A stretch of DNA of 64,000 bases, from contig NW_027480564.1 of the NCBI RefSeq assembly GCF_051401765.1, positions 434,001 through 498,000 on the forward strand, given 5' to 3'. A program made the position numbers and the translations under genes. Origin of the DNA: Calliopsis andreniformis (Eukaryota > Arthropoda > Insecta > Hymenoptera > Andrenidae). Under the pieces are notes generated by a model, which made no database searches, had not been told where the DNA came from, and saw only the letters and a list, made by a program, of their open reading frames with translations. This document shows, one piece after another, positions 35,300 to 49,825 of the stretch; the stretch's first letter is position 1, and each line of letters opens with the position of its first letter.

Positions 35300-38269
35300 T
35301 AGAGGATTGAGGATTGAGGATTGAGCATTGAGGATTGAGGGTTGAGGATCTAGGATTGGAGATTGATTATTGAGGATTGAAGATTGGGGATTGAGGATTG
35401 AGGATTGAGGATTTAGGATTGAGGATTGAAAATTGAGGATTGAGGATTGAGGATTGAGGATTGAGGATTGAAGATTGAGTATCGAGGATTGAAGATTGAG
35501 GATTGAGGATTGAGGATTGAGGAATGATGATTGAAGATTGTGTATTGAAGATTGAAGATTGAGGATTGAGGATTGAGGATTGAGGATTGAGGATTGAGGA
35601 TTGAAGATTGAGGGTTGGGTATTGAGGATTGAAGAATGAGGATTGAGGATTGAGTATTGAGGATTGAGGATTGAGGATCTAGGATTGGAGATTGATTATT
35701 GAGGATTGAAGATTGAGGATTGAGGATTGAGGATTGAGGACCTTGAATTGGAGATTGATTATTGAGGATTGAAGATTGAGGATTGATGATTGAGGATTGA
35801 GAATTGAGAATTGAGGATGACGACTGAGGGTTGAGGATTGAGGTTTGAGAAATGACGATTGAGGATTGAGGATTGAGGATTGAGGATTGAGGATTGAGGA
35901 ATGTGTATTAAAATTGAGTATTGATCACTGAGGATTGAGGATTGAGGATTGATGGTTGAGGATTGAGGGTTGATGATTGAATATTGAGGATTGAAGATTG
36001 AGGATTGATGATTAAGGATTGAGGATGGAGGATGAGGGCTGAGTGTTGAGGATTGAGGTTTGAGGACTGAGGACAGAGGATTGAGGATTGAGAATTGAGG
36101 ATTGAGGATTGAGGATTGAGGATTGAAAATTGAGTATTGAGGACTGAAGATTGAGGATTGAGGATTGACGATTGAGGATTGAGGATTGAAGATTGAGTAT
36201 TGAGGATTGAAGATTGAGGATTGAGGATTGAGGATTGAGGATTGTGGATTGAAGATTGAGGATTGAGGATTGAGGATTGAGGATTGAGCATTGAGGATTG
36301 AAGATTGAACATTGATGGTTGAAGATTGAGGATTGAGGATTCAGTGTTGTGGATTGAGGACGAGGACTGAGGGTTGAATATTGATGATTGAGGTCTGAGG
36401 ATTGAGGATTGAGGATTGAAAATTGAGGATTGAGGATTGAGGATTGAGGACTGAGGATTGAAGATTGGATATTGAGGATTGAAGATTGAGGATTGAGGAC
36501 TGAGGATTGAGGCTTGAAGGTTGAGTATTGAAGATTCAGGATTGAGGTTTGAGGACTGAGGATTGAGGATTGAAGATTGAGGATCGAGGATTGAAGATTG
36601 AGTATTGATGATTGAATACTGAGGATTGAGGATTGAGGTTTGAGGATTGAGGACGAGGACTGACGGTAGAGGATTGAGGTTTGTGGTTTGAGGATTGAGA
36701 ATTGAGGACTGATGATTGAGGATTGAGGATTAAGCATTGAGGATTGAGTATCTAGGATTGGAGATTGATTATTGAGGATTGAAGATTGGGGATTGAGGAT
36801 TGAGGATTGAGTATCTAGGATTGGAGATTGGTTATTGAGGATTGAAGATTGAGGATTGATGATTGAGGATTGAGAATTGAGAATTGAGGATGAGGACTGA
36901 GGGTTGAGGATTGAGGTTTGAGAAATGAGGATTGAGGATTGAGGATTGAGGATTGAGGATTGAGGATTGAGGATTGTGTATTAAAGATTGAGTATTGATC
37001 ACTGAGGATTGAGGATTGAGGATTGAGTGTTGAGGATTGAGGGTTGATGATTGAATATTGAGGATTGAAGATTGAGGATTGATGATTAAGGATTGAGGAT
37101 GGAGGATGAGGGCTGAGTGTTGAGGATTGAGGTTTGAGGACTGAGGACAGAGGACTGAGGATTGAGAATTGAGGATTGAGGATTGAGGATTGAAGATTGA
37201 GTATTGAGGATTGAAGATTGAGGATTGAGGATTGACGATTGTGGATTGTGGATTGAAGATTGTGTATTGAGGATTGAAGATTGAGGATTGAGGATTGAGG
37301 ATTGAGGATTGAGGATTAAAGATTGAGGATAGAGGATTGAGGATTGAGGATTGAGCATTGAGGATTGAAGATTGAATATTGATGATTGAAGATTGAGGAT
37401 TGAGGATTGAGGGTTGTGGATTGAGGACGAGGACTGAGGGTTGAATATTGATGATTGAGGTCTGAGGATTGAGGATTGAGGATTGAAAATTGAGGATTGA
37501 GGATTGAGGATTGAGGATTGAGGATTGAAGATTGGATATTGAGGATTGAAGATTGGATATTGAGGATTGAAGATTGAGGATTGAGGATTGAGGACTGAGG
37601 ATTGGGGATTGAATATTGAGTACTGAGGATGGAAGATTGAGGATTGATCACAGAGGATTGAGGACTGACGATTGAGGATTGAGAATTAAGGATTGTTGAT
37701 AGAGGATTGAAGATTGAGGATTGGGTATTGAGGATTGAAGAATTAGGATTGAGGATTGAGGATTGAAGATTGAGGGTTGAGGATCTAGAATTGGAGATTG
37801 ACTATTGAGGATTGAAGATTGGGGATTGAGGATTGAGGATTGAGGATCTAGGATTGGAGATTGATTATTGAGTATTGAAGATTGGGGATTGAGGATTGAG
37901 GATTGAGGATCTAGGATTGGAGATTGAAGATTGAGGATTGAGGGTTGAGGGTTGAGGATTGAGGACGAGGACTGACGGTTGAGGATTGAGGTTTGAGGAT
38001 TGAGGATCGAGGATTGAGGACTGAGGCTTGAGGATTGAGGACTGAGGATTGAGGATTGAAGATTGAGCATTGATGATTGAATATTGAGAATTGAGGATTG
38101 AGGTTTGAGGATTGAGGACGAGGACTGACGGTAGAGGATTTAGGTTTGAGGATTGAGGACTGAGGATTGAGGACTGAGTATTGAGGATTGAGGATTGAGC
38201 ATTGAGGATTGAATATTGAAGACTGGGGATTGAGGATTGAAGATTGAGAATTAAGGATTGAAGATTGTG

Positions 38270-38280
38270 GATCGACGATC
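38270..38280 (+). repeat. GATCG-A-CGATC dyad landmark
   Basis: Perfect copy, 8672 bp before its duplicate at 46942. Confidence 0.85.
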
Positions 38281-39109
38281 TAGGATTGGAGATTGATTAT
38301 TGAGGATTGAAGATTGAGGATTGAGGATTGAGGATTGAGGATTGAGAATTGAGGATGAGGACTGAGGGTTGAGGATTGAGGTTTGAGGAATGAGGATTGA
38401 GGGATGAGGATTGAGGATTGAGGATTGAGGATTGAGGATTGAGGATTGAGGATTGGGGATTGAATATTGAGTACTGAGGATGGAAGATTGAGGATTGATC
38501 ACTGAGGATTGAGGACTGAGGATTGAGGATTGAGGATTGAGGATTGAGCATTGAAGACTGAATATTGAGGATTGAAGATTGAGGATTGAGGTTTGAGGGT
38601 TGAGGATGGATGATGAGGGCTGAGGGTCGGGGATTGAGGTTTGACGGCTGAGGACTGACGATTGAGGATTGAGAATTAAGGATTGTTGATAGAGGATTGA
38701 AGATTGAGGATTCTGTATTGAGGATTGAAGAATTAGGATTGAGGATTGAGGATTGAAGATTGAGGGTTGAGGATCTAGAATTGGAGATTGATTATTGAGG
38801 ATTGAAGATTGAGGATTGAGGATTGAGAATTGAGAATTGAGAATTGAGGATGAGGACTGAGGGTTGAGGATTGAGGTTTGAGGAATGAGGATTGAGGGAT
38901 GAGGATTGAGGATTGAGGATTGAGGATTGAGGATTGATGATTGAGGATTGGGGATTGAATATTGAGTACTGAGGATGGAAGATTGAGGATTGATCACTGA
39001 GGATTGAGGACTGAGGATTGAGGATTGAGGATTGAGCATTGAAGACTGAATATTGAGGATTGAAGATTGAGGATTGAGGTTTGAGGGTTGAGGATGGATG
39101 ATGAGGGCT

Positions 39110-41999
39110 GAGGGTTGAGGATTGAGGATTGAGGATTGAGGATTGAAGATTGAGTATCGAGGATTGAAGATTGAGGATTGAGGATTGAGGATTGAGGAAT
39201 GATGATTGAAGATTGTGTATTGAAGATTGAAGATTGAGGATTGAGGATTGAGGATTGAGGATTGAGGATTGAGAATTGAAGATTGAGGGTTGGGTATTGA
39301 GGATTGAAGAATGAGGATTGAGGATTGAGTATTGAGGATTGAGGATTGAGGATCTAGGATTGGAGATTGATTATTGAGGATTGAAGATTGAGGATTGAGG
39401 ATTGAGGATTGAGGACCTTGAATTGGAGATTGATTATTGAGGTTTGAAGATTGAGGATTGATGATTGAGGATTGAGAATTGAGAATTGAGGATGAGGACT
39501 GAGGGTTGAGGATTGAGGTTTGAGAAATGACGATTGAGGATTGAGGATTGAGGATTGAGGATTGAGGATTGAGGAATGTGTATTAAAGATTGAGTATTGA
39601 TCACTGAGGATTGAGGATTGAGGATTGATGGTTGAGGATTGAGGGTTGATGATTGAATATTGAGGATTGAAGATTGAGGATTGATGATTAAGGATTGAGG
39701 ATGGAGGATGAGGGCTGAGTGTCGAGGATTGAGGTTTGAGGACTGAGGACAGAGGATTGAGGATTGAGAATTGAGGATTGAGGATTGAGGATTGAGGATT
39801 GAAAATTGAGTATTGAGGACTGAAGATTGAGGATTGAGGATTGACGATTGAGGATTGAGCATTGAGGATTGAAGATTGAACATTGATGGTTGAAGATTGA
39901 GGATTGAGGATTGAGTGTTGTGGATTGAGGACGAGGACTGAGGGTTGAATATTGATGATTGAGGTCTGAGGATTGAGGATTGAGGATTGAAAATTGAGGA
40001 TTGAGGATTGAGGATTGATGATTGAGGATTGAAGATTGGATATTGAGGATTGAAGATTGAGGATTGAGGATTGAGGACTGAGGATTGAGGCTTGAAGGTT
40101 GAGTATTGAAGATTCAGGATTGAGGTTTGAGGACTGAGGACTGAGGATTGAAGATTGAGGATTGAGGATTGAAGATTGCGTATTGATGATTGAATACTGA
40201 GGATTGAGGATTGAGGTTTGAGGATTGAGGACGAGGACTGACGGTAGAGGATTGAGGTTTGTGGTTTGAGGACTGAGAATTGAGGACTGAGGATTGAGGA
40301 TTGAGGATTAAGCAATGAGGATTGAAGATTGAAGACTGGGGATTGAGGATTGATGATTGAGAATTAAGGATTGAAGATTGTGGATTGAGGATCTAGGATT
40401 GGAGATTGATTATTGAGGATTGAAGATTGAGGATTGAGGATTGAGGATTGATGATTGAGAATTGAGGATGAGGACTGAGGGTTGAGGATTGAGGTTTGAA
40501 GAATGGGGATTGAGGGTAGGGTTGAGGATTGAAGATTGAGGATAGAGGATTGAGTATTGAAGATTGAGTATTGATGCCTGAGGATTGAGGATTGAGGATT
40601 GAGGATTGAGGATTGGGGATTGAATATTGAGTACTGAGGATTGAAGATTGAGGATTGAGGATTGAGGATTGTGGATGGAGGATGAGGGCTGAGGGTTGAG
40701 GATTGAGGTTTGAGGACTGAGGACTGACGATTGAGGATTGAGAATTAAGGATTGTTGATAGAGGATTGAAGATTGAGGATTGGGTATTGAGGATTGAAGA
40801 ATTAGGATTGAGGATTGAGGATTGAAGATTGAGGGTTGAGGATCTAGAATTGGAGATTGACTATTGAGGATTGAAGATTGGGGATTGAGGATTGAGGATT
40901 GAGGATCTAGGATTGGAGATTGATTATTGAGTATTGAAGACTGGGGATTGAGGATTGAGGATTGTGGATCTAGGATTGGAGATTGAAGATTGAGGATTGA
41001 GGATTGAGGGTTGAGGGTTGAGGACGAGGACTGACGGTTGAGGATTGAGGTTTGAGGATTGAGGATTGAGGATTGAGGACTGAGGCTTGAGGATTGAGGA
41101 TTGAGCATTGAGGATTGAAGATTGAGGACTGGCGATTGAGGATTGAAGATTGAGGATTGATGATTGAGGATTGAGAATTGAGAATTGAGGATGAGGACTG
41201 AGGGTTGAGGATTGAGGTTTGTGAAATGAGGATTGAGGATTGAGGATTGAGGATTGAGGATTGAGCATTGAGGATTGAAGATTGAGGACTGGCGATAGAG
41301 GATTGAAGATTGAGGATTAAGGATTGAGGATTGGGGATTGAGGATGTAGGATTGGAGATTGATTATTGAGGATTGAAGATTGAGGATTGAGGATTGAGGA
41401 TTGAGGATTGAAGATTGAGTATTGATGACTGAATATTGAGAATTGAGGATTGAGGTTTGAGGATTGAGGACGAGGACTGACGGTAGAGGATTTAGGTTTG
41501 AGGATTGTGGACTGAGGATTGAGGACTGAGGATTGAGGATTGGAGATTGAGGATTGGGGATTGAGGATTGGCGATTGAGGATTGAGTATTGAGAATTGAG
41601 GATTGATGGTTGAGCATTGAGGATTCATGGCTGAGGATTGTGTGTTGAATATTGAGGGTTGAGGATTGAGGATTGAGGACTGAGGATTGAGGATTGAAGA
41701 TTGAGTATTGATGATTGAATATTGAGAATTGAGGATTGAGGTTTGAGGATTGAGGACGAGGACTGACGGTAGAGGATTTAGGTTTGAGGATTGAGGACTG
41801 AGGATTGAGGACTGAGGATTGAGGATTGAGGATTGAGCATTGAGGATTGAATATTGAAGACTGGGGATTGAGGATTGAAGATTGAGAATTAAGGATTGAA
41901 GATTGTGGATCGACGATCTAGGATTGGAGATTGATTATTGAGGATTGAAGATTGAGGATTGAGGATTGAGGATTGAGGATTGAGAATTGAGGATGAGGA
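39110..41999 (+). repeat. 2.9-kb block, copy of 31970-35299 with a 440-bp deletion
   Basis: At about 41265 the sequence switches from the 34125-like to the 34566-like part, so GAAATGAG and its consensus run are followed directly by GCATTGAGG and GACTGGCGATAGAG. GGTTGAGGGTTGAGGACGAG (about 41010) and TTGTGGACTGAG (about 41507) are shared with 41995-43900 but not with 33330-35299. Confidence 0.9.
41908..41918 (+). repeat. GATCG-A-CGATC dyad landmark
   Basis: Perfect copy at the junction between two large blocks, 1965 bp before the copy at 43873. Confidence 0.85.
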
Positions 42000-43872
42000 C
42001 TGAGGGTTGAGGATTGAGGTTTGAAGAATGGGGATTGAGGGTAGGGTTGAGGATTGAAGATTGAGGATAGAGGATTGAGTATTGAAGATTGAGTATTGAT
42101 GCCTGAGGATTGAGGATTGAGGATTGAGGATTGAGGATTGGGGATTGAATATTGAGTACTGAGGATTGAAGATTGAGGATTGAGGATTGAGGATTGTGGA
42201 TGGAGGATGAGGGCTGAGGGTTGAGGATTGAGGTTTGAGGACTGAGGACTGACGATTGAGGATTGAGAATTAAGGATTGTTGATAGAGGATTGAAGATTG
42301 AGGATTGGGTATTGAGGATTGAAGAATTAGGATTGAGGATTGAGGATTGAAGATTGAGGGTTGAGGATCTAGAATTGGAGATTGACTATTGAGGATTGAA
42401 GATTGGGGATTGAGGATTGAGGATTGAGGATCTAGGATTGGAGATTGATTATTGAGTATTGAAGACTGGGGATTGAGGATTGAGGATTGTGGATCTAGGA
42501 TTGGAGATTGAAGATTGAGGATTGAGGATTGAGGGTTGAGGGTTGAGGACGAGGACTGACGGTTGAGGATTGAGGTTTGAGGATTGAGGATTGAGGATTG
42601 AGGACTGAGGCTTGAGGATTGAGGATTGAGCATTGAGGATTGAAGATTGAGGACTGGCGATTGAGGATTGAAGATTGAGGATTGATGATTGAGGATTGAG
42701 AATTGAGAATTGAGGATGAGGACTGAGGGTTGAGGATTGAGGTTTGTGAAATGAGGATTGAGGATTGAGGATTGAGGATTGAGGATTGAGAATTGAGGAT
42801 TGTGTATTAATGATTGAGTATTGATCACTGAGGATTGAGGATTGAGGATTGAAAATTGAGTATTGAGGATTGAAGATTGAGGATTGAGGATTGACGATTG
42901 TGGATTGTGGATGGAAGATTGAGTATTGAGGATTGAAGATTGAGGATTGAGGATTGAGGATTGAGGATTGAGGATTGAAGATTGAGGATAGAGGATTGAG
43001 GATTGAGGATTGAGCATTGAGGATTGAGGGTTGAGGATCTAGGATTGGAGATTGATTATTGAGGATTGAAGATTGGGGATTGAGGATTGAGGATTGAGGA
43101 TTTAGGATTGGAGATTGAAGATTGAGGATTGAGGATTGAGGGTTGAGGATTGAGGACGAGGACTGACGGTTGAGGATTGAGGTTTGAGGATTGAGGATTG
43201 AGGACTGAGGATTGAGGATTGAGGATTGAGCATTGAGGATTGAAGATTGAGGACTGGCGATAGAGGATTGAAGATTGAGGATTAAGGATTGAGGATTGGG
43301 GATTGAGGATGTAGGATTGGAGATTGATTATTGAGGATTGAAGATTGAGGATTGAGGATTGAGGATTGAGGATTGAAGATTGAGTATTGATGACTGAATA
43401 TTGAGAATTGAGGATTGAGGTTTGAGGATTGAGGACGAGGACTGACGGTAGAGGATTTAGGTTTGAGGATTGTGGACTGAGGATTGAGGACTGAGGATTG
43501 AGGATTGGAGATTGAGGATTGGGGATTGAGGATTGGCGATTGAGGATTGAGTATTGAGAATTGAGGATTGATGGTTGAGCATTGAGGATTCATGGCTGAG
43601 GATTGTGTGTTGAATATTGAGGGTTGAGGATTGAGGATTGAGGACTGAGGATTGAGGATTGAAGATTGAGTATTGATGATTGAATATTGAGAATTGAGGA
43701 TTGAGGTTTGAGGATTGAGGACGAGGACTGACGGTAGAGGATTTAGGTTTGAGGATTGAGGACTGAGGATTGAGGACTGAGGATTGAGGATTGAGGATTG
43801 AGCATTGAGGATTGAATATTGAAGACTGGGGATTGAGGATTGAAGATTGAGAATTAAGGATTGAAGATTGTG

Positions 43873-43883
43873 GATCGACGATC
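43873..43883 (+). repeat. GATCG-A-CGATC dyad landmark
   Basis: Perfect copy; counterpart of the imperfect one at 35208. Confidence 0.85.
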
Positions 43884-46800
43884 TAGGATTGGAGATTGAT
43901 TATTGAGGATTGAAGATTGAGGATTGAGGATTGAGGATTGAGGATTGAGAATTGAGGATGAGGATAGAGGATTGAGGATTGAGGATTGAGCATTGAGGAT
44001 TGAGGGTTGAGGATCTAGGATTGGAGATTGATTATTGAGGATTGAAGATTGGGGATTGAGGATTGAGGATTGAGGATTTAGGATTGAGGATTGAAAATTG
44101 AGGATTGAGGATTGAGGATTGAGGATTGAGGATTGAAGATTGAGTATCGAGGATTGAAGATTGAGGATTGAGGATTGAGGATTGAGGAATGATGATTGAA
44201 GATTGTGTATTGAAGATTGAAGATTGAGGATTGAGGATTGAGGATTGAGGATTGAGGATTGAGGATTGAAGATTGAGGGTTGGGTATTGAGGATTGAAGA
44301 ATGAGGATTGAGGATTGAGTATTGAGGATTGAGGATTGAGGATCTAGGATTGGAGATTGATTATTGAGGATTGAAGATTGAGGATTGAGGATTGAGGATT
44401 GAGGACCTTGAATTGGAGATTGATTATTGAGGATTGAAGATTGAGGATTGATGATTGAGGATTGAGAATTGAGAATTGAGGATGACGACTGAGGGTTGAG
44501 GATTGAGGTTTGAGAAATGACGATTGAGGATTGAGGATTGAGGATTGAGGATTGAGGATTGAGGAATGTGTATTAAAATTGAGTATTTATCACTGAGGAT
44601 TGAGGATTGAGGATTGATGGTTGAGGATTGAGGGTTGATGATTGAATATTGAGGATTGAAGATTGAGGATTGATGATTAAGGATTGAGGATGGAGGATGA
44701 GGGCTGAGTGTTGAGGATTGAGGTTTGAGGACTGAGGACAGAGGATTGAGGATTGAGAATTGAGGATTGAGGATTGAGGATTGAGGATTGAAAATTGAGT
44801 ATTGAGGACTGAAGATTGAGGATTGAGGATTGACGATTGAGGATTGAGGATTGAAGATTGAGTATTGAGGATTGAAGATTGAGGATTGAGGATTGAGGAT
44901 TGAGGATTGTGGATTGAAGATTGAGGATTGAGGATTGAGGATTGAGGATTGAGCATTGAGGATTGAAGATTGAACATTGATGGTTGAAGATTGAGGATTG
45001 AGGATTGAGTGTTGTGGATTGAGGACGAGGACTGAGGGTTGAATATTGATGATTGAGGTCTGAGGATTGAGGATTGAGGATTGAAAATTGAGGATTGAGG
45101 ATTGAGGATTGAGGACTGAGGATTGAAGATTGGATATTGAGGATTGAAGATTGAGGATTGTGGATTGAGGACTGAGGATTGAGGCTTGAAGGTTGAGTAT
45201 TGAAGATTCAGGATTGAGGTTTGAGGACTGAGGATTGAGGATTGAAGATTGAGGATCGAGGATTAAAGATTGAGTATTGATGATTGAATACTGAGGATTG
45301 AGGATTGAGGTTTGAGGATTGAGGACGAGGACTGACGGTAGAGGATTGAGGTTTGTGGTTTGAGGATTGAGAATTGAGGACTGATGATTGAGGATTGAGG
45401 ATTAAGCATTGAGGATTGAGTATCTAGGATTGGAGATTGATTATTGAGGATTGAAGATTGGGGATTGAGGATTGAGGATTGAGTATCTAGGATTGGAGAT
45501 TGGTTATTGAGGATTGAAGATTGAGGATTGATGATTGAGGATTGAGAATTGAGAATTGAGGATGAGGACTGAGGGTTGAGGATTGAGGTTTGAGAAATGA
45601 GGATTGAGGATTGAGGATTGAGGATTGAGGATTGAGGATTGAGGATTGTGTATTAAAGATTGAGTATTGATCACTGAGGATTGAGGATTGAGGATTGAGT
45701 GTTGAGGATTGAGGGTTGATGATTGAATATTGAGGATTGAAGATTGAGGATTGATGATTAAGGATTGAGGATGGAGGATGAGGGCTGAGTGTTGAGGATT
45801 GAGGTTTGAGGACTGAGGACAGAGGACTGAGGATTGAGAATTGAGGATTGAGGATTGAGGATTGAAGATTGAGTATTGAGGATTGAAGATTGAGGATTGA
45901 GGATTGACGATTGTGGATTGTGGATTGAAGATTGTGTATTGAGGATTGAAGATTGAGGATTGAGGATTGAGGATTGAGGATTGAGGATTAAAGATTGAGG
46001 ATAGAGGATTGAGGATTGAGGATTGAGCATTGAGGATTGAAGATTGAATATTGATGATTGAAGATTGAGGATTGAGGATTGAGGGTTGTGGATTGAGGAC
46101 GAGGACTGAGGGTTGAATATTGATGATTGAGGTCTGAGGATTGAGGATTGAGGATTGAAAATTGAGGATTGAGGATTGAGGATTGAGGATTGAGGATTGA
46201 AGATTGGATATTGAGGATTGAAGATTGGATATTGAGGATTGAAGATTGAGGATTGAGGATTGAGGACTGAGGATTGGGGATTGAATATTGAGTACTGAGG
46301 ATGGAAGATTGAGGATTGATCACAGAGGATTGAGGACTGACGATTGAGGATTGAGAATTAAGGATTGTTGATAGAGGATTGAAGATTGAGGATTGGGTAT
46401 TGAGGATTGAAGAATTAGGATTGAGGATTGAGGATTGAAGATTGAGGGTTGAGGATCTAGAATTGGAGATTGACTATTGAGGATTGAAGATTGGGGATTG
46501 AGGATTGAGGATTGAGGATCTAGGATTGGAGATTGATTATTGAGTATTGAAGATTGGGGATTGAGGATTGAGGATTGAGGATCTAGGATTGGAGATTGAA
46601 GATTGAGGATTGAGGGTTGAGGGTTGAGGATTGAGGACGAGGACTGACGGTTGAGGATTGAGGTTTGAGGATTGAGGATCGAGGATTGAGGACTGAGGCT
46701 TGAGGATTGAGGACTGAGGATTGAGGATTGAAGATTGAGCATTGATGATTGAATATTGAGAATTGAGGATTGAGGTTTGAGGATTGAGGACGAGGACTGA

Positions 46801-46941
46801 CGGTAGAGGATTTAGGTTTGAGGATTGAGGACTGAGGATTGAGGACTGAGGATTGAGGATTGAGGATTGAGCATTGAGGATTGAATATTGAAGACTGGGG
46901 ATTGAGGATTGAAGATTGAGAATTAAGGATTGAAGATTGTG

Positions 46942-46952
46942 GATCGACGATC
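46942..46952 (+). repeat. GATCG-A-CGATC dyad landmark
   Basis: Perfect copy; counterpart of 38270. Confidence 0.85.
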
Positions 46953-47282
46953 TAGGATTGGAGATTGATTATTGAGGATTGAAGATTGAGGATTGAGGAT
47001 TGAGGATTGAGGATTGAGAATTGAGGATGAGGACTGAGGGTTGAGGATTGAGGTTTGAGGAATGAGGATTGAGGGATGAGGATTGAGGATTGAGGATTGA
47101 GGATTGAGGATTGAGGATTGAGGATTGGGGATTGAATATTGAGTACTGAGGATGGAAGATTGAGGATTGATCACTGAGGATTGAGGACTGAGGATTGAGG
47201 ATTGAGGATTGAGGATTGAGCATTGAAGACTGAATATTGAGGATTGAAGATTGAGGATTGAGGTTTGAGGGTTGAGGATGGA

Positions 47283-49825
47283 TGATGAGGGCTGAGGGTC
47301 GGGGATTGAGGTTTGACGGCTGAGGACTGACGATTGAGGATTGAGAATTAAGGATTGTTGATAGAGGATTGAAGATTGAGGATTCTGTATTGAGGATTGA
47401 AGAATTAGGATTGAGGATTGAGGATTGAAGATTGAGGGTTGAGGATCTAGAATTGGAGATTGATTATTGAGGATTGAAGATTGAGGATTGAGGATTGAGA
47501 ATTGAGAATTGAGAATTGAGGATGAGGACTGAGGGTTGAGGATTGAGGTTTGAGGAATGAGGATTGAGGGATGAGGATTGAGGATTGAGGATTGAGGATT
47601 GAGGATTGATGATTGAGGATTGGGGATTGAATATTGAGTACTGAGGATGGAAGATTGAGGATTGATCACTGAGGATTGAGGACTGAGGATTGAGGATTGA
47701 GGATTGAGCATTGAAGACTGAATATTGAGGATTGAAGATTGAGGATTGAGGTTTGAGGGTTGAGGATGGATGATGAGGGCTGAGGGTTGAGGATTGAGGT
47801 TTGAGGACTGAGGACTGAGGATTGGGGATCGAGAGTTGAGGATTGAGGATTGAGGATTGAGGATTGAGGATTGAGGATTGAGAATTGAGGATTGATGATT
47901 GAGGGTTGAAAATTGAATATTGAGGATTGAAGATTGAGGGTTGATGATTAAGGATTGAGGATGGAGGATGAGGGCTGAGGGTTGAGGATTGAGGTTTGAG
48001 GACCGAGGACTGAGGATTGAGGATTGAGAATTGAGGATTGAGGGTTGAGGATTGAAGATTGAGGATTGGGTATTGAGGACTGAACATTGAGGGTTGTGGA
48101 TTCAGGATTGAAGGTTGAATATTGATGAATGAATATTAACGATTGAGGATTGAGTGTTGTGGATTGAGGACGAGGAATGAGGGATCAGTATTGATACTTG
48201 AGGGCTGAGGATTGAGGATTGAGGATTGCGAATTGAGGATTGAATATTGAAGATTGAGGATTGGGTATTGAGGATTGTAGAATGAAGATTGAGGATTGAG
48301 GATTGAGGATTGAGGATTGAAAATTGAGTATTGAGGATTGAAGATTGAGGATTGAGTATTGAGGATTGAGGATTGAGGATTGAAGATTGAGTATTGAGGA
48401 TTGAAGATTGAGGATTGAGGATTGAGGATTGAGGATTGAGGATTGAAGATTGAGGATTGAGGATTGAGGATTGAGGATTGAGGATTGGAGATTGAGGATT
48501 GGGGATTGAGGATTGGCGATTGAGGATTGAGTATTGAGAATTGAGGATTGATGGTTGAGCATTGAGGATTCATGGCTGAGGATTGTGTGCTGAATATTGA
48601 GGGTTGAGGATTGAGGATTGAGGACTGAGGATTGAGGATTGAAGATTGAGTATTGATGATTGAATATTGAGAATTGAGGATTGAGGTTTGAGGATTGAGG
48701 ACGAGGACTGACGGTAGAGGATTTAGGTTTGAGGATTGAGGACTGAGGATTGAGGACTGAGGATTGAGGATTGAGGATTGAGCATTGAGGATTGAATATT
48801 GAAGACTGGGGATTGAGGATTGAAGATTGAGAATTAAGGATTGAAGATTGTGGATCGACGATCTAGGATTGGAGATTGATTATTGAGGATTGAAGATTGA
48901 GGATTGAGGATTGAGGATTGAGGATTGAGAATTGAGGATGAGGACTGAGGGTTGTGGATTGAGGTTTGAGGAATGAGGATTGAGGGATGAGGATTGAGGA
49001 TTGAGGATTGAGGATTGAGGATTGAGGATTGAGGATTGGGGATTGAATATTGAGTACTGAGGATATAAGATTGAGGATTGATCACTGAGGATTGAGGACT
49101 GAGGATTGAGGATTGAGGATTGAGGATTGAAGACTGAATATTGAGGATTGAGGATTGAGGATTGAGGTTTGAGTGTTGAGGATGGATGATGAGGGCTGAG
49201 GGTTGAGGATTGAGGTTTGAGGACTGAGGACTGAGGATTGGGGATCGAGAGTTGAGGATTGAGGATTGAGGATTGAGGATTGAGGATTGAGAATTGAGGA
49301 TTGATGATTGAGGGTTGAAAATTGAATATTGAGGATTGAAGATTGAGGGTTGATGATTAAGGATTGAGGATGGAGGATGAGGGCTGAGGGTTGAGGATTG
49401 AGGTTTGAGGACCGAGGACTGAGGATTGAGGATTGAGAATTGAGGATTGAGGGTTGAGGATTGAAGATTGAGGATTGGGTATTGAGGACTGAACATTGAG
49501 GATTGTGGATTCAGGATTGAAGGTTGAATATTGATGAATGAATATTAACGATTGAGGATTGAGTGTTGTGGATTGAGGACGAGGAATGAGGGATCAGTAT
49601 TGATACTTGAGGGCTGAGGATTGAGGATTGAGGATTGCGAATTGAGGATTGAAGGTTGTAGATTGAGGATTGGGTATTGAGGATTGTAGAATGAGGATTG
49701 AGGACTGAGGATTGAGGATTGAGGATTGAAAATTGAGTATTGAGGGTGGAAGATTGAGGATTGAGTATTGAGGATTGAGGATTGAGGATTGAAGATTGAG
49801 TATTGAGGATTGAAGATTGAGGATT
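47283..49825 (+). repeat. 2.5-kb block duplicated at 56170-58710
   Basis: A constant 8887-bp offset runs from the GGTCGGGG unit near 47297 through the dyad (48853 and 57740) to about 49825. Shared rare modules include GATGAATGAATATTAACG, GGATCAGTATTGATACTTG and GACCGAGG. The last 1.0 kb (48830-49825) has a third copy at 52573-53570, offset 3743 bp. No gene is seen. Confidence 0.9.
48853..48863 (+). repeat. GATCG-A-CGATC dyad landmark
   Basis: Perfect copy, with counterparts at 52596 and 57740. Confidence 0.85.

Larger units (their letters stand above)
33330..39127 (+). repeat. 5.8-kb block duplicated at 41995-47799
   Basis: Offset is 8665 bp in the left part (dyad 35208 and 43873) and 8672 bp in the right part (dyad 38270 and 46942), a single-unit difference. 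Distinctive shared variants include GAAGAATGGGG with GGTAGGG (about 33360-33380), AAAATTGAG after TGTATT (about 35910), TATCTAGG and GATTGGTTATTG. This is the largest duplicated block in the window. No gene is seen. Confidence 0.92.
41995..47799 (+). repeat. 5.8-kb block, copy of 33330-39127
   Basis: Downstream member of the 8.67-kb-offset pair. Where the other copy ends in consensus units near 39128, this one continues GTTTGAGGACTGAGG, which defines the right breakpoint near 47800. Variants in its first 1.9 kb are closer to 40410-41910 than to 33330-35210. Confidence 0.92.

Noticed and set aside
13870..47799. Large duplicated blocks as composite mobile elements
   Set aside because: Block edges lie inside ordinary repeat units with no terminal inverted repeats, target-site duplications or transposase; unequal exchange explains them.
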